From contig NZ_AP022561.1 of the NCBI RefSeq assembly GCF_010726245.1, forward strand, positions 1,736,001 through 1,800,000: a stretch of 64,000 nt of DNA, written 5' to 3'. This document shows positions 31,075 to 40,192 of this stretch, piece by piece. Origin of the DNA: Mycolicibacterium aichiense. GTDB lineage: Bacteria > Actinomycetota > Actinomycetes > Mycobacteriales > Mycobacteriaceae. The notes beneath the pieces were generated by a model. It was not told where the DNA came from. It saw nothing but the letters and a program-made list of their open reading frames with translations, and did no database searches. Numbering within the stretch: the first letter of the stretch is position 1; each line of letters begins with the position of its first letter. The translations under genes and the position numbers were made by a program.

Positions 31075-31770
31075 ATGCGCATTTCCCATCTGGCCACGAT
31101 GCTGGTCTTCGGCGTGCTCACCAGCCAACACTCCATCGCGGTGGCCGGCGCGGCAACCGACTGCGTGGCCATGGGCGGAACCATGGAGGCCGGTAACGTC
31201 TGCCATGTCCACGCCGCCGCCTCCGGGTACACGATGGATCTGCGATTCCCCACCGACTACGCCGACGAGCAGGCCGTCCTGGACTACCTGACGCAGAACC
31301 GCGAGGGATTCACCAACGTCGCGCAGATGCCGTCCGGTCGCAATATGCCCTACGAAATGGACGTCACCGCAGAATCATTCACCTCGGGACCGCCGCCGGG
31401 CGTTACCCAGAGCGTGGTGCTGAAACTCTTCCAAGACGTCGGCGGTGCCCACCCGACAACCTGGTACAAAGCGTTCACCTACGATGTGGCACACCGCAAG
31501 CCGGTGACGTTCGAGACGCTCTTCCCGCCGGACGCCAAGGTTCTCAACACGATATTCCCGATCGTACAAACCGATCTCGAGCGTCAGACCGGGCTCACCG
31601 GCGTCATCGCCACCGGCGACGGACTGGACCCGTCGCACTACCAGAACTTCGCCATCACCGACGATGCGGTGATCTTCTACTTCGGTCAGGGCGAGTTGCT
31701 GCCGTCGGACGCCGGAGCCACCTCGGCCGCGGTGCCGCGGACGGCACTGCCGCCGCTGCAGCTCACCTAG
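31075..31770 (+). CDS. Exported TB22.2-like protein (DUF3298-type)
   Basis: A 231-residue predicted secreted protein. An N-terminal signal peptide of about 26 residues ends near AVAGA. The mature part has two early cysteines (DCVAMGG and GNVCHVH) and a C-terminal DUF3298-like region (KPVTFETLFPPDAKVLNTIF, then DDAVIFYFGQGELLPSDAG). This matches the mycobacterial TB22.2/Rv3036c group, with esterase activity sometimes claimed. ATG 31075 follows GAGGA. Its TAG shares the tetranucleotide CTAG with the stop of the convergent lipoprotein gene. Confidence 0.88.
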   Translation: MRISHLATMLVFGVLTSQHSIAVAGAATDCVAMGGTMEAGNVCHVHAAASGYTMDLRFPTDYADEQAVLDYLTQNREGFTNVAQMPSGRNMPYEMDVTAESFTSGPPPGVTQSVVLKLFQDVGGAHPTTWYKAFTYDVAHRKPVTFETLFPPDAKVLNTIFPIVQTDLERQTGLTGVIATGDGLDPSHYQNFAITDDAVIFYFGQGELLPSDAGATSAAVPRTALPPLQLT

Positions 31771-33059
31771 GCCGGGTCGAAGCTGTACAACTGGCCGGCG
31801 CTGGTGGCGACCACGACCCGCCGATCCAGACCGACCGACACCCCCACCGGGAAGCCATCGGCCTGCGGCAGTGGATAGCTGTTGAGGGTGTGACCGTCAG
31901 CGGGGTCGAATGCCAGCAACGACAGTCCCGTCGGCGCGTTCGCGGCTACCGTGTAGGCCACGCCACCGGCCTGGCTCGACGTGCTAAGCGGTGTGACATC
32001 GTCGCGGCGCCACGCCACCTGGGCCTGATTGCCGGCGTCCTTGAGCGCCACCAGATGGGTATTGGGGCCGCCGCCGACGACGATCAGCCCGTCGGGTGAC
32101 ACCGATGGCGGAGTCTGCGGCAGAAAATCCAGCGGCACAGACCATTTCGGCTTGCCATCGGAGGTCTTCAATGCCCACAGTTTGCGGTCCCGGCCGGTGA
32201 TGTACACGGTGGTCCCGTCGGCGGACGCCACCGGTGCGGCCAGCACACCGGCCGCGATGGCGTCGGAAGTCCACTCGCGAGTGAGCAGCGGGGTCTGGCC
32301 GGGGTGGTACTGCAGGCCCACGAGCGTCGACGCCTTGGCGCCGGGCAGCCACAGGCTCACGACGATCATCCGGGTCGCGGTGGCGTAGGCAGGGGGTGCG
32401 GCCACCGGGCACTGCGGCATCCCCTGGGCGCAATCGGTCAGCCCGCGGGCCGAATCGGTCGGGTCGAGGCCCTCGACGAGATCCAGCGGGGCGCCGCTCA
32501 CGTCACCGCCGTGGGAATCGAACACCAGCACCTGCCCGAGGTGGGTGACCACAAGCAGCTGGCCGGCACCGAGAAACCTTGCGGTCGTGGGCATTCCGAT
32601 CACGTTCTGGCGCCAGCGGATCCACTGCGTCGGCGGGTAGGACTGCATCATGCCGGGCTGCCCGATGAACAGATTGTCGAACTGGTCGAACAGCGGGCTG
32701 GCGAATCCGCCACCGAGCACCATGCGGGTGCACCACCGTTGCCTGCCGTTGTTGTCGTTCTCCCACACCATCAGCGAACAGCCACCGGCGGTCTGCCCGT
32801 TCGCCGCGAGGTAACTGCCGTCACCCAGCGCGGCGCCCGCACCGAGTTCGCCCTTCACCGAGCGGCTCCACTTCAGCCGGAGCGCCGAGGCGCCGCCGGT
32901 GCTGGTGTAGCTGCTGTTGGCGGCGTCGGCGTACTGGGCCGACCAGCCGTGCGCCGCGGTGGACTGAACCCACGAGTCCGTATTGCCGCAACCGGCCAAG
33001 CCGATCACGACCAGCGCGGCCGACGCCAACGCGAGCAATCGCCGCAGCACTCGTGTCAC
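31767..33059 (-). CDS. PQQ-like beta-propeller lipoprotein
   Basis: A 430-residue exported lipoprotein. The signal peptide ends in the lipobox GLAGC (Cys24). The mature protein has repeated propeller blades, such as GTTVYITGRDRKLWALKTSD and GLIVVGGGPNTHLVALKDAG, typical of PQQ-binding-like repeats that bind or scaffold rather than catalyse. The start is GTG 33059 with GGAAGG nearby. Order matches Rv3035. Its place at the head of the MGLP region may be meaningful, but no role is known. Confidence 0.88.
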   Translation of the reverse strand: MTRVLRRLLALASAALVVIGLAGCGNTDSWVQSTAAHGWSAQYADAANSSYTSTGGASALRLKWSRSVKGELGAGAALGDGSYLAANGQTAGGCSLMVWENDNNGRQRWCTRMVLGGGFASPLFDQFDNLFIGQPGMMQSYPPTQWIRWRQNVIGMPTTARFLGAGQLLVVTHLGQVLVFDSHGGDVSGAPLDLVEGLDPTDSARGLTDCAQGMPQCPVAAPPAYATATRMIVVSLWLPGAKASTLVGLQYHPGQTPLLTREWTSDAIAAGVLAAPVASADGTTVYITGRDRKLWALKTSDGKPKWSVPLDFLPQTPPSVSPDGLIVVGGGPNTHLVALKDAGNQAQVAWRRDDVTPLSTSSQAGGVAYTVAANAPTGLSLLAFDPADGHTLNSYPLPQADGFPVGVSVGLDRRVVVATSAGQLYSFDPA

Positions 33060-33138
33060 CTTCCCATCACGCCATCGCGCCCTTGTGTCAGTACAGGCGA
33101 GGGTAACCCGCGCCGAACCTCTACTAGGCTCTCAGGCC

Positions 33139-33885
33139 ATGACGACGATGTGGGGATCGCCGCTCCACAAGCGGTGGATGGGCTCGCGCCTGCGGGATCC
33201 GCGGCAGGCTCGCTTCCTGACCAGGGACTCGCTGCGCTGGGTCATCGCGAACCGGGCGTACACGCCCTGGTACCTGGTGCGTTACTGGCGGCTGCTGAAG
33301 TTCAAGCTGACCAATCCGCACATCATCACCCGCGGGATGGTGTTCCTCGGCAAGGACGTCGAGATCCACGCCACCCCCGAACTGGCGCAGCTGGAGATCG
33401 GGCGCTGGGTGCACATCGGTGACAAGAACACCATCCGCGCCCACGAGGGCTCGCTGCGGTTCGGCGACAAGGTGGTGCTGGGCCGCGACAACGTCATCAA
33501 CTGCTACCTGGACATCGAGCTGGGCGACTCGGCGCTGATGGCCGACTGGTGCTATGTCTGCGACTTCGACCACAAGATGGACAACATCGAGATGCCGATC
33601 AAAGACCAGGGCATCGTCAAGAGTCCGGTGCGGATCGGGCCGGACACCTGGATTGCGGCGAAGGTGACGGTGCTGCGCGGCACGACCGTCGGCCGGGGCT
33701 GCGTCCTGGGCGCCCACGCCGTGGTGAAGGGCGACATCCCGGACTTCTCGATCGCGGTCGGCTCGCCGGCCAAGGTCGTGAAGAACCGTAAGCTCGCCTG
33801 GGATACCTCAGCCGCGCAGCGCGCCGAACTGGCGGCGGCGCTGGCCGACATCGAACGCAAGAAAGCGTCCCGTCTAGAGGCGTAA
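33139..33885 (+). CDS. Hexapeptide-repeat acyltransferase
   Basis: A 248-residue left-handed beta-helix (LbetaH) acyl- or acetyltransferase. Repeats run through EIGRWVHIGDKNTIRAHEGS to GRGCVLGAHAVVKGDIPDFS and close with the usual VGSPAKVVK. It shares the Rv3034c position beside the methylglucose-lipopolysaccharide genes, so acylation of that glycan is a reasonable guess, but unproven. A TAGGCT hexamer lies eight bases before ATG 33139, suggesting a very short or absent leader. Confidence 0.88.
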   Translation: MTTMWGSPLHKRWMGSRLRDPRQARFLTRDSLRWVIANRAYTPWYLVRYWRLLKFKLTNPHIITRGMVFLGKDVEIHATPELAQLEIGRWVHIGDKNTIRAHEGSLRFGDKVVLGRDNVINCYLDIELGDSALMADWCYVCDFDHKMDNIEMPIKDQGIVKSPVRIGPDTWIAAKVTVLRGTTVGRGCVLGAHAVVKGDIPDFSIAVGSPAKVVKNRKLAWDTSAAQRAELAAALADIERKKASRLEA

Positions 33886-33980
33886 GTCATCTCTCCCCGG
33901 GTCTTTGGGCACTATCTTCGGGCGTTCGTCCGGGGTTATGCCAAAGACGTCCATTCAATGTCTTCATCGGGGAGGGCACT

Positions 33981-34463
33981 GTGAAGATCTCCAATTCCAT
34001 CAAGGCTGTACTGGCCATCGCGTTGAGCGCACTCATCGCGCTGGCGGCCGCGCCGTTCTCGGCAGCGGCCGACTATCCCATCGTCGGCAAGTTGGGCAGC
34101 GCGCTGACGATGACCGACAGCGTCGGCCAGGTCTCGTTGAGCTGGAAGGTCAGTGACCTCAAACCCAGCAGCGACGTGATGCCCGGTTACCCGGTGGCCG
34201 GCCAGCTGTGGGAGGCGACCGCGACCGTCACCGCGATCAGCGGCCCGGTCACGCCGGCCATCTCGCAGTTCAACGCGGTCGCTCCGAATCAGGCGGCGTA
34301 CCGGGTGCTGTGGATGGTGGCGGCGCCATCGAACATCAGCGGTGCCACGATTCCGCAGGGCGCGACGGCGACGGGCAAGATCCATTTCGACGTCACCGGG
34401 CCCGCTCCGACCACGGTCACGATGAACAACGGCATGGAGGACCTGCTGATCTGGACGCCGTAA
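33981..34463 (+). CDS. Secreted MPT63-like protein (DUF1942)
   Basis: A 160-residue secreted protein. The signal peptide MKISNSIKAVLAIALSALIA continues to a cut near SAAADYP. The mature part is about 130 residues rich in beta strands and Gly/Ala/Val, matching the immunoglobulin-like MPT63/DUF1942 fold; function unknown. The start is GTG 33981 with GGGAGGG before it. It is convergent with the glycosyltransferase gene, four bases apart. Order matches Rv3033. Confidence 0.88.
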   Translation: MKISNSIKAVLAIALSALIALAAAPFSAAADYPIVGKLGSALTMTDSVGQVSLSWKVSDLKPSSDVMPGYPVAGQLWEATATVTAISGPVTPAISQFNAVAPNQAAYRVLWMVAAPSNISGATIPQGATATGKIHFDVTGPAPTTVTMNNGMEDLLIWTP

Positions 34464-34467
34464 GCCC

Positions 34468-35700
34468 TCAGCGCCCCGGCAGGGCGTGCTCGACGATCGG
34501 CCGGCGCGGTAGGGGATCGCGTTCGTGGCGCTTGGCGGCCAGATACACCTGAGCGGTCTCGGCTGCAACGGTGTGCCAGTCGAAGTCGGAGTTCAACCGC
34601 TCTCGCGCGGCGATGGCCCGTTGCTGCGCGGCGACCGGATCGTCGAGGACGCGACGCACGGCCGCTGCCAGCGCGGTGACGTCGCGCGGCGGGAAGGACA
34701 CCCCGGTCTCGCCGTCGATGACGGCTTCGCCGAGACCGCCGGCAGTGGAGGTGACCAGCGGGATGCCCGCCGCGGCCGCTTCGAGCGCGGCGATGCCGAA
34801 CGGCTCGTAGTGGCTGGGTAGCACCGCGGCGTCGGCGCGGTGCAGCAGGCGCAGCAACTCGTCGTGGTCGACGCGGCCGGCGAAGTGAACGCACTTGAGC
34901 ACCTTGTGCTTTCGGGCCACTTCCACCAGCCAGTCCTGCTGAGTGCCGTCGCCGGCGATCGTCAATGTCGTGCCCGGATGGGTACGCCGGATACGCGGCA
35001 GCGCCGCGATCGCGTCGTGCACGCCCTTCTCGTATTCGAGCCGGCCGATGAACAACAGCTCCGGCGGGCCCGGTGAGGCTTGTCGGGACGCGAAGGGCCA
35101 ACGGCTGGAATCGATTCCGTTGCGGATCACGACGATTTCGGCCAGGTCCGGGCCGAACAGCTCGGCGATCTCGTCGGCCATGGACGCCGAGCAGGCGATC
35201 AGCGAATCCGACTCCCGGACGAACCAGGATTCGACCGCGTGCACCTGGCGGCTGATCTGGCCGGACACCCAGCCGGAATGCCGCCCCGCTTCGGTGGCGT
35301 GCACGGTGGAAACCATGGGGACGTCAAAGAATTCGGCCAGCGCGATCGCCGGATGCGCGACCAGCCAGTCGTGAGCGTGCACGATATCGGGCTGCCAGCC
35401 CTTAGCTTGCAGGGTCAGCCCGGCCCGAATCATGGCATGGCCCATGGCCATCGTCCACGCCATCATGTCGCGGCCGAAGTCGAACTCGTGCGGGTCCTGC
35501 GCTGCGGCGATCACCCGCACGCCCTCGTGCACCTCGTCGGTGGTGGGGTGGGTGCTGGGATCGGTGCCCGACGGACGCCGGGAGAGCACCACGACGTCGT
35601 GACCGTCGGCGGCCAGCGCGGTTGCCAGCTGGTAGACGTGACGCCCCAGCCCGCCGATGATCACCGGCGGGTACTCCCACGACACCATCAGGATCTTCAT
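34468..35700 (-). CDS. GT4-type alpha-glucosyltransferase of the MGLP cluster
   Basis: A 410-residue GT-B enzyme. The N-terminal ILMVSWEYPPVIIGGLGRHV block is typical of GT4/GT5 glucan synthases, and the C-terminal EPFGIAALE contains the E-x7-E donor site. By order it is the Rv3032 orthologue, an alpha-1,4-glucosyltransferase implicated in methylglucose lipopolysaccharide and glycogen synthesis. Start is ATG 35700, overlapping the stop of the branching-enzyme gene (ATGA); the long frame upstream is overlap. Confidence 0.93.
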   Translation of the reverse strand: MKILMVSWEYPPVIIGGLGRHVYQLATALAADGHDVVVLSRRPSGTDPSTHPTTDEVHEGVRVIAAAQDPHEFDFGRDMMAWTMAMGHAMIRAGLTLQAKGWQPDIVHAHDWLVAHPAIALAEFFDVPMVSTVHATEAGRHSGWVSGQISRQVHAVESWFVRESDSLIACSASMADEIAELFGPDLAEIVVIRNGIDSSRWPFASRQASPGPPELLFIGRLEYEKGVHDAIAALPRIRRTHPGTTLTIAGDGTQQDWLVEVARKHKVLKCVHFAGRVDHDELLRLLHRADAAVLPSHYEPFGIAALEAAAAGIPLVTSTAGGLGEAVIDGETGVSFPPRDVTALAAAVRRVLDDPVAAQQRAIAARERLNSDFDWHTVAAETAQVYLAAKRHERDPLPRRPIVEHALPGR

Positions 35701-37286
35701 CGGGGCAGCCGCCGGGCGTCGAGTGCGCCGAACAGCCCGTCGGCCCGGTTCCAGCCCGCGGCCAGCCGCTCGGCGGCGTCGCGGCGTCCCGACGCCAGCG
35801 CGTCCGAGATCTCCCGGGTGGCATGGGCATGCAGATGTGCGCGGTAGCGCGCGTAGTCGGCCGCGGAGTCCTTGCTGACCATGAACGGCCAGTCGCTGGA
35901 CACCGTCAGCAGCGTCTCGCGCAGGATCTGGTCGGCGACGACATCCCGGCTGGGCGCGGTCCCGCGGTGTGCGAGTGCTTTGTCGACGGTGGTCAGGGCG
36001 GTGTCGACGACCTCGGTGTTCAGCGCGACGATGTCGGCCACCTGCTCGCCGGCCCAGACCTGCCAGTCCTTGCCGGATCCCCATGAGCTGGGCGGCAATT
36101 CGACGGGCGTGCCGACGAATCCCGCGGACAGTGCATCGCTGAGCGTGCCGACCCGGACGCCGGCTTCGGGCAGGGCGCCCAGCAGCCGCTCGAGCCAGAT
36201 CGGACCCTCGTACCACCAGTGCCCGAACAGTTCGGTGTCGAAGGCGGCCACCACGTGCGCGGGACGGCCGATGCGCTGCGACTCCGAGATCAACCGCTGC
36301 CGGACGACCCCGACGAAGTCGGCAACATGGGCGTCGATGGCGTTGTCGGCGCGCTGCGGGTCGTAGGGGGCTTTGGCCCCCGAGTCCACGTTGCGGCCGG
36401 TGACCCGGGCGGGTTTGAGCCCGGTCAGATGGTCGTAGGTGTGGAAGTCCCGGTACGCGGCATGGCCGGGGTAGCCCGACTTCGGCGACCACACCCGGTA
36501 ACTGACCTGGAGGTCGCGGCCGAACGCCACCACGTCGGTCGTTCCGACCGGCCGGCCCAGTGTGGTGTCACCGTGCAACGACGGACCGTCGACCATGAAA
36601 TGCCCGACTCCGGCGGCGGCGTAGTCGTGTTCCATGCCTGGGGCGTAAGCACATTCGGGTGCCCAGATGCCTTGTGGCGTGTGCGCGAAGCGCTGACCGG
36701 CGTCGGCCAGGCCCTCGCGGAGCGCGAATTCGCGCAGCCGCGGATTGAGCAACGGCTGGAACGGGTGAGCCAGCGGGCCGCCCAGTAGTTCGACGGTGCC
36801 GGCGTCGATCAGTTGGCGCAGCAGCGGGCTGGCGCCGTGCCGCCACAGCGTGCTGAAGTCATCGAGGGCGCGCCCGGCCTCGTCGTATTCACGAATGCCG
36901 AACTCGCGCAACGCTTCCGGGGTCGTCGCGGTACCGGCGCCGGCACCGGTCGGGGTACGCAGGGTGGCTGCCTCGAGAGCCCGTAGTTGCCAGTTGGCCA
37001 GCCACCGGTGCATGCCGTCCAGGCAGTAGGGGTCATCGAGCTGCGCGGTGACCACCGGTGTCATGCCCAGGGTGAGCACGCCGCGGCGGCCTTCGGCGGC
37101 CAGCGTCCGCAGCACCCGCATCAGTGGCAGGTAGGCCGCCGCCCACGATTGGTAGAGCCATTCCTCGCCGACCGGCCAGCGGCCGTGGTGAGCCAGCCAC
37201 GGCAGGTGGGTGTGCAGGACCAGGGTGAACTGGCCGGGTATTGACTCCAGGCTCGTCCGTTGATTCGCTCCGCGAGCGTCGCTCAT
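35697..37286 (-). CDS. GH57 1,4-alpha-glucan branching enzyme
   Basis: A 529-residue glycoside hydrolase family 57 protein. The five GH57 regions are seen, including HTHLPW at 25-30, GIWAPECAY with nucleophile Glu211, and FDTELFGHWW with acid Asp350. The last, with a tryptophan pair, is typical of branching enzymes. By order it is the Rv3031 orthologue, proposed to branch the glucan of methylglucose lipopolysaccharides. Stop and start codons overlap on both sides with the methyltransferase and the glycosyltransferase, so the three form a tight operon. Confidence 0.95.
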   Translation of the reverse strand: MSDARGANQRTSLESIPGQFTLVLHTHLPWLAHHGRWPVGEEWLYQSWAAAYLPLMRVLRTLAAEGRRGVLTLGMTPVVTAQLDDPYCLDGMHRWLANWQLRALEAATLRTPTGAGAGTATTPEALREFGIREYDEAGRALDDFSTLWRHGASPLLRQLIDAGTVELLGGPLAHPFQPLLNPRLREFALREGLADAGQRFAHTPQGIWAPECAYAPGMEHDYAAAGVGHFMVDGPSLHGDTTLGRPVGTTDVVAFGRDLQVSYRVWSPKSGYPGHAAYRDFHTYDHLTGLKPARVTGRNVDSGAKAPYDPQRADNAIDAHVADFVGVVRQRLISESQRIGRPAHVVAAFDTELFGHWWYEGPIWLERLLGALPEAGVRVGTLSDALSAGFVGTPVELPPSSWGSGKDWQVWAGEQVADIVALNTEVVDTALTTVDKALAHRGTAPSRDVVADQILRETLLTVSSDWPFMVSKDSAADYARYRAHLHAHATREISDALASGRRDAAERLAAGWNRADGLFGALDARRLPR

Positions 37287-38062
37287 GCGCGCACCGCGAT
37301 TGCCACCAGATCCAGGCTGTCGTCGATATTGCGCTCGGCCTCGTCGAGTACATCGAAGTCCGCACAGCGCACGGCGGCCACATCGGCCAGCAGCTCGCCG
37401 GACCAGGGGGCGTCGGCCACTGCCCGCTCGATCTGGGCATTGATGATCGAGCCGCCGTGGCGTTCATCCATCGCGGTCAGGGCCGGCCCGTGAAACACGC
37501 CGCTCATCGACTGCAAGGTGAAGAAGCCGCCGTCGGTCAGCAGCTCGGCAAGTTCGGCCGCGTTGAGTTCGCGGGTGTGGAACGGGTTGACCGGGGTGTC
37601 CAGGCCGGGAGAGAAGGTGATGCGATTGGGCGTCGACATCAGCAGCAGGCCGCCGGGCCGCAGCACTCGGGCGCATTCGGCTACGAATTGTGGCTGATCC
37701 CACAAGTGCTCGATGACCTGGAAGTTCACCACAACGTCAACTGAAGCGTCCGGCAGCGGCAAGGCCGCCAGATTGCCTTCGACGACGTCGACCCGGGGGT
37801 AGCGGGCCGCCACGTGGGCCACCGTCGCCGCGTCGTAGTCCACGGCCACCACCCGGTTTGCCACCGATGCGATCAGGTCGGCGCCGTACCCCTCGCCACA
37901 GCCCGCTTCCAGCACGTCACGACCTGCGCAAAGATCCAGCAGACGGCGGTAGACCACCTCGTGGCGGCGAAACCAGTAGTTCTCTTCCGCCAGCCCGGGG
38001 ATGGTCCGCTCGCCGGTCAGCGGCAAACCGCTGTCACCTGCGTCAGTCACGAATGCGCTCAT
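37283..38062 (-). CDS. SAM-dependent methyltransferase of the MGLP cluster
   Basis: A 259-residue enzyme. Motif I is VLEAGCGEGYGADLI near residue 52, followed by VAVDYDAATVAHVA, VEGNLAALPLPDASVDVVVN and VLRPGGLLLMSTPNR. It is the first gene of the MGLP operon and matches Rv3030, proposed to O-methylate glucose in the methylglucose lipopolysaccharide. ATG 38062 is preferred; the open frame upstream adds a non-family tail. It is divergent from etfB, with about 200 bases between. Confidence 0.92.
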   Translation of the reverse strand: MSAFVTDAGDSGLPLTGERTIPGLAEENYWFRRHEVVYRRLLDLCAGRDVLEAGCGEGYGADLIASVANRVVAVDYDAATVAHVAARYPRVDVVEGNLAALPLPDASVDVVVNFQVIEHLWDQPQFVAECARVLRPGGLLLMSTPNRITFSPGLDTPVNPFHTRELNAAELAELLTDGGFFTLQSMSGVFHGPALTAMDERHGGSIINAQIERAVADAPWSGELLADVAAVRCADFDVLDEAERNIDDSLDLVAIAVRA

Positions 38063-38169
38063 TGCAAGGCAGGCTAACCCGAAGTTGGCGGTTCGCGAAC
38101 TGCTCGGTACCGATGGGCTGCTAATACACAAACTTCGACCAGCTATGGTGATCGTGCGAACCACTCTAA

Positions 38170-38185
38170 GTTACCCATCGGTAAC
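38170..38185. promoter_or_regulatory. Inverted repeat in the etfBA / MGLP divergent promoter region
   Basis: GTTACC (38170-38175) and GGTAAC (38180-38185) form a perfect inverted repeat around CATC. It lies 97 bases before the etfB start and 108 bases before the divergent methyltransferase start. The sequence TTACC-N4-GGTAA resembles sites of TetR regulators of lipid metabolism, though no regulator is adjacent. Confidence 0.45.
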
Positions 38186-38266
38186 ATGATGTGTGTTGCG
38201 GAATGACCAAAAGTCTTGCGACCTTTTCTGGCCGCAGGACGCCTGCCAGGAGGACGTAGAAGACTC

Positions 38267-39061
38267 ATGACGAACATCGTGGTCCTGATCAAACAGGTCC
38301 CAGACACGTGGTCCGAGCGCAAGTTGTCCGACGGTGACTACACGCTCGATCGCGACGCTGCCGATGCCGTGCTGGACGAGATCAACGAGCGTGCCGTTGA
38401 AGAGGCGCTGCTGATCAAGGAGCGCGAAGGCGACGCCGCGGGCACCGTCACCGTGCTGACCGCCGGCCCCGAGCGCGCCACCGAGGCGATCCGCAAGGCG
38501 CTGTCGATGGGTGCCGACAAGGCCGTACACCTGCTGGATGACGGCCTGCACGGCTCCGACATGGTGCAGACCGGCTGGGCCCTGGCCCGCGCGCTGGGCG
38601 CCATCGAAGGTACCGAGCTGGTCATCGCCGGCAACGAGGCCACCGACGGCACCGGCGGTGCGGTCCCGGCCATCATCGCCGAGTACCTCGGCCTGCCCCA
38701 GCTGACGCACCTGCGCAAGGTGACCGTCGAGGGCGGCAAGATCACCGGCGAGCGCGAGACCGACGACGGTGTCTTCACCCTCGAGGCCTCACTTCCCGCG
38801 GTCATCAGCGTCAACGAGAAGATCAACGAGCCGCGCTTCCCGTCCTTCAAGGGCATCATGGCCGCGAAGAAGAAGGAAGTGACCACCCTGACGCTGGCCG
38901 AGATCGGCGTCGAGGGCGACGAGGTCGGCCTGGCCAACGCCGGCACTTCGGTGCTGTCGTCCACGCCGAAGCCGCCGAAGACCGCTGGCGAGAAGATCAC
39001 CGACGAAGGCGACGGCGGCAGCAAGATCGCCCAGTACCTGGTCGCCCAAAAGATCATCTAA
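38267..39061 (+). CDS. etfB: Electron transfer flavoprotein beta subunit
   Basis: A 264-residue subunit. The N-terminus NIVVLIKQVPDTWSERKLSD and the block LVIAGNEATDGTGGAVPAII are diagnostic; the subunit binds AMP and, with EtfA, carries electrons from acyl-CoA dehydrogenases to the quinone pool. ATG 38267 is used, with AGGAGG about 14 bases upstream (rather far); the frame is open further upstream. It forms an operon with etfA 42 bases later (fixA/fixB, Rv3029c-Rv3028c). Confidence 0.96.
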   Translation: MTNIVVLIKQVPDTWSERKLSDGDYTLDRDAADAVLDEINERAVEEALLIKEREGDAAGTVTVLTAGPERATEAIRKALSMGADKAVHLLDDGLHGSDMVQTGWALARALGAIEGTELVIAGNEATDGTGGAVPAIIAEYLGLPQLTHLRKVTVEGGKITGERETDDGVFTLEASLPAVISVNEKINEPRFPSFKGIMAAKKKEVTTLTLAEIGVEGDEVGLANAGTSVLSSTPKPPKTAGEKITDEGDGGSKIAQYLVAQKII

Positions 39062-39103
39062 CTCCTCCCCGGACCATTCGAAAGACAAAGAGGCTGAACA
39101 GCT

Positions 39104-40060
39104 ATGGCTGAAGTACTTGTGCTCGTCGAGCACGCCGAAGGTGCGGTGAAGAAAGTCACCGCCGAGCTCATCACCGCCGCCCGTGCCCTGGGCGAGCCGT
39201 CGGCTGTCGTGATCGGTGCCCCCGGCACTGCCGCGCCGCTCGTCGACGACCTCAAGGCCGCCGGTGCGGCCAAGATCTACGTCGCCGAATCGGACGACGC
39301 CGCGGGCTACCTGATCACCCCGTTCGTCGACGTTCTGGCGTCGCTGGTGGAGTCGGCCACTCCGGCCGCCGTGCTGCTGGCCGCCAACGCCGATGGCAAG
39401 GAGATCGCGGGCCGGCTCGCCGCCCGGACCGGCGCCGGTGTGCTGTCCGACGTCGTCGAGGTCAAGGAAGGCGGCAAGGCCATCCACTCGATCTTCGGTG
39501 GCGCCTTCACCGTCGAGGCCCAGGCCAACGGTGAGACCCCGGTGATCACCCTGCGTCCGGGTGCCGTCGACGCAGCGCCCGAAGCCGGTGCCGGCGAGCA
39601 GGTGACCGTCGAGGTGCCCGCACAGGCCGAGACCGCCACCAAGATCACCAAGCGCGAGCCCGCCGTTGCCGGCGACCGCCCCGAGCTCACCGAGGCCAGC
39701 GTTGTGGTCTCCGGTGGCCGTGGTGTCGGCAGTGCGGACAAGTTCTCGGTGGTCGAGGAGCTGGCCGACTCGCTGGGTGGCGCCGTCGGTGCATCGCGCG
39801 CCGCCGTCGACTCCGGCTACTACCCGGGCCAGTTCCAGGTGGGCCAGACCGGCAAGACCGTCTCGCCGCAGCTGTACATCGCGCTGGGAATCTCCGGTGC
39901 GATCCAGCACCGCGCGGGCATGCAGACGTCCAAGACGATCATCGCGGTGAACAAGGACGAGGAAGCACCGATCTTCGAGATCGCCGATTACGGCATCGTT
40001 GGTGACCTGTTCAACGTCACGCCGCAGCTGACCGACGCGGTCAAGTCCCGCAAGGGTTAA
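39104..40060 (+). CDS. etfA: Electron transfer flavoprotein alpha subunit
   Basis: A 318-residue subunit that holds FAD. The C-terminal FAD domain is clear: [40 protein letters not shown], then [18 protein letters not shown] and [20 protein letters not shown]. Together with EtfB it passes electrons from fatty-acid and amino-acid oxidation to ETF:quinone oxidoreductase. ATG 39104 follows AAAGAGG. A strong terminator follows the gene. Confidence 0.97.
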   Translation: MAEVLVLVEHAEGAVKKVTAELITAARALGEPSAVVIGAPGTAAPLVDDLKAAGAAKIYVAESDDAAGYLITPFVDVLASLVESATPAAVLLAANADGKEIAGRLAARTGAGVLSDVVEVKEGGKAIHSIFGGAFTVEAQANGETPVITLRPGAVDAAPEAGAGEQVTVEVPAQAETATKITKREPAVAGDRPELTEASVVVSGGRGVGSADKFSVVEELADSLGGAVGASRAAVDSGYYPGQFQVGQTGKTVSPQLYIALGISGAIQHRAGMQTSKTIIAVNKDEEAPIFEIADYGIVGDLFNVTPQLTDAVKSRKG

Positions 40061-40070
40061 TCACGTCAGG

Positions 40071-40117
40071 AAGGCCCCCGGCACCGATTTTCCGGTGCTC
40101 GGGGGCCTTTCGCTTTT
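40071..40117 (+). terminator. Rho-independent-type terminator after etfBA
   Basis: AGGCCCCCGGCACCG and CGGTGCTCGGGGGCCT form a long GC-rich stem around a short ATTTT-type loop, followed by TTCGCTTTT. It starts about 11 bases after the etfA stop and separates etfBA from the acyltransferase pair. Confidence 0.85.
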
Positions 40118-40192
40118 ATTGGTCATCGAGCGTGCACGAACACGTCACGCTGGCGTTGACATCCCGCTGAACGCCTCAGCAACCGTTCAGGT

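Noticed and set aside
34468..36492. 674-residue version of the glycosyltransferase
   Set aside because: The first about 264 residues are an off-frame reading of the branching-enzyme gene; ATG 35700 begins the GT-B fold.
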